DNA from: Solobacterium sp.
Lineage (GTDB): Bacteria > Bacillota_I > Bacilli_A > Erysipelotrichales > Erysipelotrichaceae
Direction of reading: 5' to 3'
Assembly: GCA_024696355.1 (NCBI GenBank)
Contig: JAILGV010000014.1
Coordinates: 1 to 53,483, forward strand
Length of the DNA: 53,483 nt
Of this stretch, positions 18,115 to 25,518 are shown piece after piece. Positions within the stretch are counted from its first letter, which is position 1, and every line of letters starts with the position of its first letter. The translations under genes and the position numbers were made by a program. The notes below the pieces were generated by a model, which searched no databases, was not told the DNA's origin, and saw nothing but the letters and a program-made list of their open reading frames with translations.

Positions 18115-19125
18115 TTACAGCAGAGGGATATGATTCTTTTCACATGTTCTGATCATATCTTCAGGCCATATGGATGCCTGCACTTCACCGACATGTGCTT
18201 TGTTCAGCAGAAGCATGCAGAGTCTGGACTGACCGATGCCGCCGCCGATTGTATACGGCAGCTCCCTGTTTACGATCATCTGATGATACGGGAGTCTGAG
18301 CCTTCCCTCGCAGTGTCTTTCCCGGCACTGTTCGACAATGGAATTCTCATCAACACGGATGCCCATGGAGGAAATCTCCACGGCCCTGTTCAGTGAAGGG
18401 AGCCAGAAGAGGAGATCTCCGTTGAGATTCCAGTCATCATAGTCCGGTGCCCTGCCGTCATGCGGATGTCCGGAACGCTTCAGATTCCAGCCGATCTGCT
18501 TGATGAATACACACTTCCTGTCACGCACAATGGCATTCTCCCTGTCCTTGACACTGAGATCAGGATACAGGTCTTCCAGTTCCTGGGATGTGATGAAGTA
18601 TACATCATCAGCCAGATGGCAGACAGCCTGGGGATATTTGTACCAGACTTCGTGTTCCATATGCTTGATCACTTTGAAGATCGTTCTGACGGTTTCTTCC
18701 AGCACTTCATCCGTGCGTTCTTTCTTTGTAATGATTTTTTCCCAGTCCCACTGGTCAACATAGGCGCTGTGCAGATTGTCCAGTATTTCATCACGGCGGA
18801 TGGCGTTCATATTTGTGTAAAGACCTTCATGCACATCAAAGCCGTATTTTTTCAGAGCTACGCGCTTCCATTTGGCAAGTGACTGCACGACTTCGATCCG
18901 TTCGCCGGCCATTTCCTGCAGATCAAATCCGACAGGGCGCTCGATGCCGTTCAGATCATCATTGAGTCCGCTCTTTTTGAACACAAAAAGGGGAGCTGAA
19001 ATTCTGGAAAGATTCATCTCCCTGCCGAACTCTTTCTGGAAAGTATCGCGGATATATTTAATCGCTTCCTGGGTCTGACGTACCGTAAGTACGGGATCAT
19101 AACCCGAAGGGATATACAGTTCCAT
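18115..19125 (-). CDS. asnA: Aspartate--ammonia ligase (asparagine synthetase A)
   Basis: Makes asparagine from aspartate, ammonia and ATP. The 336-residue protein is full length for the AsnA family and related in fold to class II aminoacyl-tRNA synthetases. Conserved stretches are [20 protein letters not shown] near the N-terminus, [27 protein letters not shown], the WDWEK segment, and the C-terminal [12 protein letters not shown] glycine motif of the ATP site. GGAGG lies seven bases before the ATG. An exact 10-bp inverted repeat could hide this ribosome-binding site (see separate entry). Monocistronic. Confidence 0.96.
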   Translation of the reverse strand: MELYIPSGYDPVLTVRQTQEAIKYIRDTFQKEFGREMNLSRISAPLFVFKKSGLNDDLNGIERPVGFDLQEMAGERIEVVQSLAKWKRVALKKYGFDVHEGLYTNMNAIRRDEILDNLHSAYVDQWDWEKIITKKERTDEVLEETVRTIFKVIKHMEHEVWYKYPQAVCHLADDVYFITSQELEDLYPDLSVKDRENAIVRDRKCVFIKQIGWNLKRSGHPHDGRAPDYDDWNLNGDLLFWLPSLNRAVEISSMGIRVDENSIVEQCRERHCEGRLRLPYHQMIVNRELPYTIGGGIGQSRLCMLLLNKAHVGEVQASIWPEDMIRTCEKNHIPLL

Positions 19126-19127
19126 AA

Positions 19128-19174
19128 AAAATCCTCCAATATACCGTTTATTTTAACAGTACCCGGAGGATTTT
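19128..19174 (-). promoter_or_regulatory. Inverted repeat covering the asnA ribosome-binding site
   Basis: On the minus strand AAAATCCTCC (19174-19165) is exactly complementary to GGAGGATTTT (19137-19128), which holds the asnA Shine-Dalgarno; the loop is 27 bases. If the transcript starts upstream of 19174, the hairpin would sequester the site. If it starts within the loop (a TAAAAT lies there), it would not exist. Confidence 0.45.
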
Positions 19175-19233
19175 ACATCACTAAACAGCTATAAATGAAA
19201 TAAATTTCTGAAAAAGCTATGAAAGAACTTTCA

Positions 19234-19791
19234 TTAATGCTCTCTGCGCATCCATTCGTTCAGTATCCGTGCACAGAGATTCTGATCCTGCAGTTCCCCG
19301 ACGCTGACTCCCGTCAGTCCGGCAAGAATTTCCAGATCATTCCGGTCACTGACGCGTCTGGATACAAAATCACATACACCTTCCAGGAAGCCTTTGACAT
19401 CAGCCGGCTTTCTCTGCTGGAGGCTGATTCTTGAGATATAGGACGGATTGTAGTTCAGAAAGTCTGCGAGATCCGTCAGATTGATATGCATTTTGCCGAC
19501 AAGCGTCCCGAAATTGCGGATAACAGTATCTTTGCTGCAGTCGGGATGGGGAAGAGAATTGTTCATGTCATTATAAACGTCTTCAAAGCTGCAGGGGATA
19601 TTCCGCTTTTCGGCCGCAGACGAAATGCCGCAGGCAATGCTGCGAAGAATATCACTTCCGTATTCCGGAATCCTTGCACCGCTGCGGTAGCGGCTTATTG
19701 TTGCTTCGGAAACGCCGCAAAGTAAAGATAGTTCTTTGGCTGTGCAGCCAAGGACTGTCAGGTAATTATTCAGATTGTCCTGAAAAGTCAT
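19234..19791 (-). CDS. XRE-type HTH regulator with two helix-turn-helix segments
   Basis: A 185-residue DNA-binding protein. The N-terminal HTH (about residues 13-37) has KELSLLCGVSEATISRYRSG; a second Cro-like segment around residues 100-130 reads LTDLADFLNYNPSYISRI. The remaining C-terminal part, rich in charged residues, could be a dimer or ligand domain. The frame extends to an upstream TTG, but GGGAGAGG five bases before the ATG fixes the start at 19791. It lies upstream of asnA on the same strand with 108 bp between, so it could regulate asnA, but no direct evidence is visible. Confidence 0.72.
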   Translation of the reverse strand: MTFQDNLNNYLTVLGCTAKELSLLCGVSEATISRYRSGARIPEYGSDILRSIACGISSAAEKRNIPCSFEDVYNDMNNSLPHPDCSKDTVIRNFGTLVGKMHINLTDLADFLNYNPSYISRISLQQRKPADVKGFLEGVCDFVSRRVSDRNDLEILAGLTGVSVGELQDQNLCARILNEWMRREH

Positions 19792-19842
19792 GAAAGCCTC
19801 TCCCAAGATTAATTTAAACTAGAATATGTCGGATTTAAAATT

Positions 19843-19896
19843 AAAAACAGGATATTTCCGATTTGGCATTGTCAGAACGGAAATATCCTGTTTTTT
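19843..19896 (-). terminator. Strong terminator after the MocR-like gene (bidirectional)
   Basis: An 18-bp perfect stem, AAAAACAGGATATTTCCG with its complement, 17-base loop and T-run on either strand; it begins two bases after the stop of the MocR-like gene. Confidence 0.9.
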
Positions 19897-19897
19897 C

Positions 19898-20965
19898 TTA
19901 AAATGATTCATTTTTTCGTTTTTGGCGGCGGATTCGGTTGATATGCCTTTCAAAATCACCGCTCTGGATCAGCCGGGCAAGAATGCACTGGGTCAGTGTC
20001 GATACGGTGCAGGAGTAGAAACCTGCTTTTTCATGGTAGACAGGGACCATTGCGGCAGGGAGGATCATGTAGCCTGCGCGCATGGACGGTGCAACGGTTC
20101 TGGTGAATGAATTGATATAGATCACCGTATGGTCCGGTTCCAGAGAAAACAGGGTATCTTCGGGTTTTCTGGACATAGAGAACTCGGAATCAACGTCATC
20201 TTCAACGATCAGGGCATTTCTTTCCTGTGCCCAGCGGATATATTCCGCGCGTTTTGAGGCAGTTGCGGTAATGCCGCTGGGATAGCTGTTGAACGGTGTT
20301 ACATGCAGAACATCGGCGTGTGACCTGCTCAGTTCGGCGGACATGATTCCGTCGTTTCCCATTTTCAGATACTCGATCTCAGCTCCGTTGGCGCGGTACA
20401 TGCGGGCAATTTTTTCATAGGATGGATCTTCAACGGCATACAGACCGTCTCTTCCTGCCAGCTGAACAATCAGGCTGTACATATATTCGCTTCCGGACCC
20501 GATGACGATCTGTTCCGGACTCACAAAGATATTCCGGCTTCTGGCAAGATAGTCGGAAACTGCAGTGCGGAGTTCAGGCAGTCCCATGCCGTCACTTTTT
20601 TCCAGGAGAATATTACTGCGTTCACTGAGTACGGCTCTTACGGTGCGGGCAAATACACTGTAGGGAAAATGGTCTTTTGAGGCACCCGGTGTATAGGAAA
20701 AGCTTACCTGCTCTTCTTTTGTGTTGAGCAGACCGTATTCCTGATAGCAGACATAGTATCCGCTTCTCTGCCGGGATTCGATATAACCCTCATCGGCCAG
20801 TATCTGCAGGGCATGCTCGACGGTGACAAGCGAAAGGCCTGTTTCCATGGCAATAGTGCGCTTGCCGGGCAGTTTTGCACCGGCCGGATAGTTTCCCTCT
20901 GTAATCTGTGAGCGCAGCTTTCTGTAAAGGGACAGATAAGCCGGCGTGAATTCCTTCTTTTTCAT
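19898..20965 (-). CDS. MocR/GntR-family regulator, C-terminally truncated
   Basis: Residues 1-75 are a GntR winged helix (LPGKRTIAMETGLSLVTVEHAL), followed by a fold-type-I aminotransferase-like domain with GSGSEYMYSLI, VEDPSYEKI, VTPFNSYPSG and VEDDVDSEF. Full MocR proteins are about 460-490 residues; this has 355 and ends directly before a terminator, lacking the small C-terminal subdomain. The PLP-anchoring Lys of the usual SFSK motif is Arg (SFTRTVAPSMRAGY, codon AGA). Both changes suggest loss of PLP binding or an early state of decay. It is divergent from a threonine aldolase gene 174 bp away, which may be its target. Confidence 0.8.
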   Translation of the reverse strand: MKKKEFTPAYLSLYRKLRSQITEGNYPAGAKLPGKRTIAMETGLSLVTVEHALQILADEGYIESRQRSGYYVCYQEYGLLNTKEEQVSFSYTPGASKDHFPYSVFARTVRAVLSERSNILLEKSDGMGLPELRTAVSDYLARSRNIFVSPEQIVIGSGSEYMYSLIVQLAGRDGLYAVEDPSYEKIARMYRANGAEIEYLKMGNDGIMSAELSRSHADVLHVTPFNSYPSGITATASKRAEYIRWAQERNALIVEDDVDSEFSMSRKPEDTLFSLEPDHTVIYINSFTRTVAPSMRAGYMILPAAMVPVYHEKAGFYSCTVSTLTQCILARLIQSGDFERHINRIRRQKRKNESF

Positions 20966-21112
20966 CCGTTTTTATCATATCATCGGTTCGGATATTTTGA
21001 CGGCATCATGCATGGTGACGATATTCATAAATACCGGGGAACAGAAACATCCGCGGCGCTCCGTGGCTGTGAACTGCGGGTAAAATGCTTCATTTACGAG
21101 TCATAAAGATGG

Positions 21113-21118
21113 TATATT
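21113..21118 (+). promoter_or_regulatory. -10 element for the threonine aldolase gene
   Basis: TATATT 22 bases before the chosen ATG; a TTCATT 18 bases further upstream is a weak -35. The intergenic region from 20966 is shared with the divergent regulator. Confidence 0.4.
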
Positions 21119-21139
21119 AAGCTGGTGGAGAAAAATAAT

Positions 21140-22168
21140 ATGATAAATTTCGAAAGTGATTATACAGAAGGCGCGCATCCTGCGGTGCTGGAGGCTCTCT
21201 GCCGGACAAATATGGAGCAGTTGTCCGGCTACGGCAGCGATCATTACTGTGAAAGCGCAAAGGCGAAGATTAAGGCGCTCTGCGGCAGAGATGATGCAGA
21301 AGTACATTTTCTTGTCGGCGGCACACAGACGAACCAGATTGTGATTTCATCTGTTCTTCAGAACTATGAGGGTGTTGTGGCTGCGGACACGGGACATATA
21401 TCCGTTCACGAAGCCGGCGCCATTGAGGCAACAGGCCACAAAGTTCTGACGGTTCCCCAGAAAGAAGGAAAAATGAACGCTGCGGATCTCAGAACGTTTG
21501 TGTCCGGATTCTACAATGACGGCAATCATGATCATATGGTTTTTCCCGGTATGGTATATATTTCCCATCCGACGGAATACGGCACACTGTATACAAAGCA
21601 GGAACTGAAGGATCTGAAGGAAGTATGCAATGAATTCGGGATGCCGCTGTTCCTTGACGGCGCAAGACTCGGATACGGTCTGATGGCAGACGGAACGGAT
21701 GTTTCGCTGAAGGATATTGCGGAACTGACCGATGTGTTCTATATCGGCGGGACAAAGGTCGGCGCTTTATGCGGTGAGGCAGTTGTATTTACGCACGCAA
21801 ATACACCGAAGCATTTTATAACAACAGTCAAGCAGCACGGTGCGCTGCTGGCAAAGGGAAGGCTGCTCGGCATTCAGTTTGATGCGCTGTTTACTGATGA
21901 TCTGTATTTTAAGATCAGCCGCAATGCGATTGAAAAAGCGCAGCTCCTGAAGGATGCACTGCGCAGATACGGATATCAGTTCTATCTGGAAACACCGACC
22001 AATCAGATCTTCATTATTCTTGAAAACAAAAAGAAGGAAGAAATCGAAAAAGAGGTCAGGGTTTCATTCTGGGAAGCACTGGATGAAAATCATACCGTTG
22101 TACGCTTTGCGACAAGCTGGGCAACAACAAGTGAGAACCTCAGCAGGGTAATCGAAATCCTGAAATAA
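21140..22168 (+). CDS. Threonine aldolase (beta-eliminating lyase family)
   Basis: A PLP enzyme of about 342 residues that splits L-threonine or L-allo-threonine to glycine and acetaldehyde. Motifs: NFESDYTEGAHPAVL at the N-terminus, VGGTQTNQIV (phosphate binding), HEAGAIEATGHKV, HPTEYGTLYT, LDGARLGYGL (Asp-Gly-Ala-Arg contacting PLP) and YIGGTKVGALCGEA with the Schiff-base Lys. A GTG at 21125 would add five residues, but it overlaps the GGTGGAG Shine-Dalgarno, so the ATG at 21140 is preferred. Divergent from the truncated MocR-like gene. The low-specificity type is likely but not proven. Confidence 0.9.
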   Translation: MINFESDYTEGAHPAVLEALCRTNMEQLSGYGSDHYCESAKAKIKALCGRDDAEVHFLVGGTQTNQIVISSVLQNYEGVVAADTGHISVHEAGAIEATGHKVLTVPQKEGKMNAADLRTFVSGFYNDGNHDHMVFPGMVYISHPTEYGTLYTKQELKDLKEVCNEFGMPLFLDGARLGYGLMADGTDVSLKDIAELTDVFYIGGTKVGALCGEAVVFTHANTPKHFITTVKQHGALLAKGRLLGIQFDALFTDDLYFKISRNAIEKAQLLKDALRRYGYQFYLETPTNQIFIILENKKKEEIEKEVRVSFWEALDENHTVVRFATSWATTSENLSRVIEILK

Positions 22169-22196
22169 AGAAACAGTCGGAAATGAACAAAGGCTC

Positions 22197-22240
22197 CCGG
22201 AGGGAGGTGCTTCATACAGAAGTGCCTCCCTCCGGCTTTT
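22197..22240 (+). terminator. Rho-independent terminator
   Basis: A 17-bp stem with one mismatch and a wobble, beginning CCGGAGGGAGG and ending CCTCCCTCCGG, loop ATACA area, then CTTTT. Confidence 0.85.
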
Positions 22241-22302
22241 ACGCCTGACAGTGACGGCAGAAACAAGACGAAATCTGTAATTTAATAAGATGTAAAATGA
22301 TT

Positions 22303-22330
22303 TTGACACGGTATAAATGCCGAATGTCAA
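22303..22330 (+). promoter_or_regulatory. Inverted repeat, possible XRE operator
   Basis: TTGACA-CGG ... CCG-AA-TGTCAA around TATAAATG, 59 bases before the membrane XRE gene. TTGACA may also serve as a -35 element, so a bound repressor would block the promoter. Autoregulation is an inference. Confidence 0.4.
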
Positions 22331-22388
22331 TGACCTTTGATTGCCGGAACATGATGATCCGGTTAATGTGAGCATGCAGGGAGATGAA

Positions 22389-22979
22389 ATGATGGAACTC
22401 GGAGAACGGCTTAAAACACACCGGCAGAAGGCCCGGCTTTCCCAGGAGGAGCTGGCTTGCCGCATATATGTTTCGAGGCAGACTGTCTCAAACTGGGAGA
22501 ATAATAAAACCTATCCGGATATAAACAGTCTTGTATTACTGAGTGAAGTCTTTCAGATTTCTCTTGATCAGTTAATCAAAGGAGATATTGATGTGATGAA
22601 ACAAGTAATCCAAAAAGAAGAAATCGACAAAATGAAGCGCTATGGAACAGTTTATACCGTACTGCTGACTGCCGCAGCAGTGTCGGCAGTCCCGTTGTTT
22701 ATGTGGCTTGGCACCCGGGCATTTGTTCCGTGGGGAATTCTTTTTGCGGCAGCATTGTATTTTGCTTTTAAGGTTGAACAGGTAAAAAATGACAATGACG
22801 TACACACATATAAAGAAATCGTAGCGTTTTATGAGGGAAAGCGGCTGGATGATATTCAGAAGCAGAGGGAGATCGGCAAACGCCCGTATCAGAAGATATT
22901 TCTGGTTATCGGCAGTGCGGTGATTACATTTGCTGTCTGTATTCTGATCGGCTTCCTGATGAATTTCTTTCTGAACTGA
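22389..22979 (+). CDS. Membrane-anchored XRE-family regulator
   Basis: A 196-residue protein with an N-terminal Cro/C1-type HTH (residues about 4-58, with LSQEELACRIYVSRQTVSNWENNK split over the two helices and the usual DQLIKGD end) followed by three predicted membrane helices (about 85-105, 107-125, 170-194). The long loop between helices 2 and 3 is charged. This HTH-plus-membrane layout is common in Firmicutes and its signal is mostly unknown. An in-frame TTG at 22341 gives a longer product, but GGGAG five bases before ATG 22389 decides the start; a second ATG follows directly. Confidence 0.8.
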   Translation: MMELGERLKTHRQKARLSQEELACRIYVSRQTVSNWENNKTYPDINSLVLLSEVFQISLDQLIKGDIDVMKQVIQKEEIDKMKRYGTVYTVLLTAAAVSAVPLFMWLGTRAFVPWGILFAAALYFAFKVEQVKNDNDVHTYKEIVAFYEGKRLDDIQKQREIGKRPYQKIFLVIGSAVITFAVCILIGFLMNFFLN

Positions 22980-22982
22980 AAA

Positions 22983-23018
22983 CAGGCCGGGTTATACCGG
23001 CCTGCATTGCTTTTTTTA
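22983..23018 (+). terminator. Rho-independent terminator
   Basis: CAGGCCGG-GTTATA-CCGGCCTG, then CATTGC and seven T's. It separates the convergent XRE and recombinase-like genes. Confidence 0.8.
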
Positions 23019-23020
23019 CT

Positions 23021-24205
23021 TCAGTCTTTTTTCTTCGTGCCTGTAATCTGATACAGTGCATCTTCACCAAGCTGTTCGATAACGGAGCGGACCTGGACTT
23101 CATGGGGAAGGGGGAAGAAACTGTCCCATCTGCCGACAGGTTCAGTGTCAATCTTTCCGTAATGCTGAAGCCAGCTGATGATCATTCCGTATCTTGTCAG
23201 CTGGTACGGTGTGACTGCATAGATATCAAGACCTGCTTTTGTGCAGATGGAATTGAACATGTGATGCATAGCCCGGTAGGTAAAGTCCTTATGCCGGACA
23301 GTCAGGAAATAGCGCCTGCTGTCTCTGGATTTTCCGGTCAGCTTATAGTAGTTCTTCAGCTGTGCGGCAAAATCTTCTTCAAAAGAGACTGCACCTGTAT
23401 ATTTCCATGTTACGGAATCAGCGGAACTCGTTCTGATATAAGTGACGGGATAGCCTGCCGTATACCATTCCGACTGTTTCCAGATTCCCGCCTGCTTTTC
23501 GATGATGGTTCCCATATCAAGCGTAAGGGTCAGCCTGCCGTCTTTCTGTGTTTTGAAATCAGAAATACGCATATTGTTGATCATCAGCGGGGAAATTCCC
23601 AGTCCGGCCATCATCCGGACAATAACGGCTTCCTCACCGGAAAAAGCAGGTACGGCTTCCAGAAACTGCCTGATTTTTTCGGGATCGGCAAACATATCCA
23701 TTTTATAGGATGTACGGCTCCTGATTTCATTTTTGACCAGACGTGAGAACGGATTTCTGTAACCCGGGAAAAGGTCCTGTCTCATCTGAATGCGGAGACC
23801 GAGTGAACGCAGAGTTGCCTTATACCTGTGAACAGTATTGGTAGAAAGATCACCGCTCTGCTCTCTTTCGTCCAGAAAAGAAAAATAGGCGGCGGCATCC
23901 TCTCTGGACATGTTCTGTATCAGATGCTGTCCGTTTTCCCATTTGTGAAGCAGATTCAGTACTTTCCGGTAGTCATTGACTGTCGTAGGGTGGGAGTCCA
24001 GTCCTTCGATCATGGCTTCCCATTGCTGGAGTGTAAGGCCGTCAGGGACCTTTTTCTTCATGAGGCATCCGTGCATGTCTGCTGGAAAGTACAGAGATGC
24101 TTTCCTTTCTTCTCTTCTGAAGACGGAAGAGAGAATGCGGTTTTTCGCTTTCCTGCCGCAGTTATAAACTACAGGTAGTTTACTGGAATGGTTTGGATTT
24201 TTCAA
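23021..24205 (-). CDS. Tyrosine-recombinase-like protein, catalytic residues degenerate
   Basis: A 394-residue protein with a basic N-terminus, a SAM-like core-binding domain (about 65-150: TVNDYRKVLNLLHKW, TVHRYKATLRSL) and a C-terminal domain arranged like a phage integrase. The box I Arg of GLR-x-SEL is Gly (GLGISPL), the H-x-x-R motif is Y-Q-L-T-R with only the Arg kept, and the terminal LGH...Y motif is barely recognisable. It is probably not an active recombinase. TTG start as drawn without a Shine-Dalgarno; Met44 or Met49 could be the real start. No attachment site, excisionase or cargo is visible. Confidence 0.55.
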   Translation of the reverse strand: MKNPNHSSKLPVVYNCGRKAKNRILSSVFRREERKASLYFPADMHGCLMKKKVPDGLTLQQWEAMIEGLDSHPTTVNDYRKVLNLLHKWENGQHLIQNMSREDAAAYFSFLDEREQSGDLSTNTVHRYKATLRSLGLRIQMRQDLFPGYRNPFSRLVKNEIRSRTSYKMDMFADPEKIRQFLEAVPAFSGEEAVIVRMMAGLGISPLMINNMRISDFKTQKDGRLTLTLDMGTIIEKQAGIWKQSEWYTAGYPVTYIRTSSADSVTWKYTGAVSFEEDFAAQLKNYYKLTGKSRDSRRYFLTVRHKDFTYRAMHHMFNSICTKAGLDIYAVTPYQLTRYGMIISWLQHYGKIDTEPVGRWDSFFPLPHEVQVRSVIEQLGEDALYQITGTKKKD

Positions 24206-24292
24206 GCAAAGATAAGGCTAAAACAATGACGGATCGGCAATTATCCTGAAGCAATTCACACAATTTCACATTTTTCTTACATATTTAGCTGA

Positions 24293-24312
24293 TTCCGCGG
24301 AACTACTATAAA
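24293..24312 (+). promoter_or_regulatory. Candidate promoter with palindromic operator
   Basis: A 10-bp perfect palindrome TTCCGCGGAA (24293-24302) sits just upstream of TATAAA (24307-24312). The -35 match (TTTAGC, 24284-24289) is poor, as for an activator- or repressor-controlled promoter. Confidence 0.35.
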
Positions 24313-24318
24313 ACTGCA

Positions 24319-24427
24319 GATAAAAGTAAAGTCTGCCTCTGAATACTGGCTCCCCCTTTAGCGAGTATTTCAGTAATTCTATCCCCTATAATAAAGAGAC
24401 AAGGCCGAAAGGCCTTTTCTCTTTATC
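24319..24427 (+). ncRNA. Candidate small RNA of about 110 nt
   Basis: Three hairpins in a row in a 290-bp gap without a gene: GCAGA...TCTGC (24316-24336); a longer stem CTGAATACTGGC / GCGAGTATTTCAG (24339-24373) that exposes the C-rich loop TCCCCCTTTA; and a terminator hairpin AAGGCC-GAAA-GGCCTT inside AAAGAGA/TCTCTTT (24393-24424). C-rich loops are typical of Firmicute small RNAs that bind Shine-Dalgarno sequences. No known RNA family was recognised. It could also be a leader of the zinc-ribbon gene, but the terminator lies 70 bases before that gene. Confidence 0.4.
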
Positions 24428-24495
24428 AAAAGCATATATATTTTGATATACTGAAGGTAATTTAAAGCATTCAAATCATTGAAGGAGAGAACGGA

Positions 24496-25023
24496 ATGGA
24501 TAAAACAATTATATGTCCGCACTGTGGTTCTTCGGAAACAGAGGAAAGAGAGAAATTCTATTTCTGCAGAGATTGTTCCAGGGAATTCGGAAGAGACAAG
24601 GAAACGGATGACGGGGAACCTCTGGCTGATGCACTCATCGGAATCCGTCTGGGAACGGGAGATCACAGAAGCGGTTCACTTTGCCTGAGAATTGCTTATG
24701 ATGCTGAGACAGATACGGTTGTATATGAAGTATACAAGGCTGTAGACGGCAAAATTCAGAAAAACGCAGATGTTCTTGAAAACAAGGCATGGAATAAGAT
24801 CAAGAACAAACTGATCAATGAATGTTTTGTGGCTGACTGGGACAGATATTATTATCCGGTCAATGACGGATCACCGATCACTCCGGAAAATTTATGGAGA
24901 CTTGATCTGATCGTCGGAGATGACAGACAGATCACTTTCCGCGGCTATGATGCATTCCCGCCGCATTACAAAAAAATGATGGCATTATTCAAGCCGATGT
25001 TTGACCAGTTAAAGAAAGCCTGA
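24496..25023 (+). CDS. Zinc-ribbon protein of unknown function
   Basis: A 175-residue protein. The N-terminus is a zinc ribbon with Cys7, Cys10, Cys24 and Cys27 (CPHC and CRDC). The rest is an unassigned alpha/beta domain with a D-I-R-L-G-T-G-D-H-like segment in the middle and several conserved-looking aromatic residues (DRYYYP, WRLDLIVGDD, FRGYDAFPPHY). No enzyme motif was seen. GGAGAG seven bases upstream supports the start; an extended -10 (TGATATACT, 24442-24450) is the likely promoter. It is followed by a weak hairpin and bcp. Confidence 0.6.
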   Translation: MDKTIICPHCGSSETEEREKFYFCRDCSREFGRDKETDDGEPLADALIGIRLGTGDHRSGSLCLRIAYDAETDTVVYEVYKAVDGKIQKNADVLENKAWNKIKNKLINECFVADWDRYYYPVNDGSPITPENLWRLDLIVGDDRQITFRGYDAFPPHYKKMMALFKPMFDQLKKA

Positions 25024-25047
25024 TGAGAAGGGAAACCTTCTCATTTT
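25023..25047 (+). terminator. Weak terminator or attenuator before bcp
   Basis: ATGAGAAGG-GAAA-CCTTCTCAT followed by only TTT, starting at the stop of the zinc-ribbon gene. Partial read-through into bcp is possible. Confidence 0.55.
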
Positions 25048-25065
25048 ATAAAAGGAGGAAAATTT

Positions 25066-25518
25066 ATGCTTGAAACAGGAATAAAGGCGCCGGAGTTCAC
25101 GCTGGAAGATCAGAACGGAAAGCCGCACAGCCTGAAGGATTACAGGGGCCGGAAAGTCATTCTTTATTTCTATCCGAAAGACAATACGGCAGGATGCACG
25201 AAGCAGGCCTGCGGGTTTGCGGAAAGAATGCCGCAGTTCAGGGAAAAAGGCGCAGTGATCCTCGGTGTCAGCAAGGATTCCGTGGCATCACATAAAAAGT
25301 TTGAGGAAAAGTACGGTCTTCCTTTTACGCTTCTGTCGGATCCTGACAAAACGGTGATACAGGCATACGACGTCTGGAAGGAAAAGAAGCTTTACGGAAA
25401 AACCTCAATGGGTGTTGTCAGGACTACATATCTGATTGACGAAGAAGGAATCATCATCAGGGCATTCGACAAGGTAAAGGCTGCCGATAATCCCGGGGAC
25501 ATGCTCGGACTGTTATGA
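25066..25518 (+). CDS. bcp: Thioredoxin-dependent peroxiredoxin (BCP type)
   Basis: A 150-residue thiol peroxidase that reduces hydrogen and organic peroxides. The peroxidatic Cys is in DNTAGCTKQACGF, and the second Cys five residues later is the usual resolving Cys of this subfamily. LILYFYPK-type strand and GVSKDSVASHKKFEEKYGLPF complete the signature. AAGGAGG is seven bases upstream of the ATG. Its stop overlaps the ATG of yaaA (ATGA), so the two peroxide-defence genes are coupled. Confidence 0.95.
   Translation: MLETGIKAPEFTLEDQNGKPHSLKDYRGRKVILYFYPKDNTAGCTKQACGFAERMPQFREKGAVILGVSKDSVASHKKFEEKYGLPFTLLSDPDKTVIQAYDVWKEKKLYGKTSMGVVRTTYLIDEEGIIIRAFDKVKAADNPGDMLGLL

Noticed and set aside
23021-24205. 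Prophage or integrative element at the recombinase-like gene
   Set aside because: No att repeats, tRNA, excisionase or cargo; neighbours are ordinary chromosomal genes.
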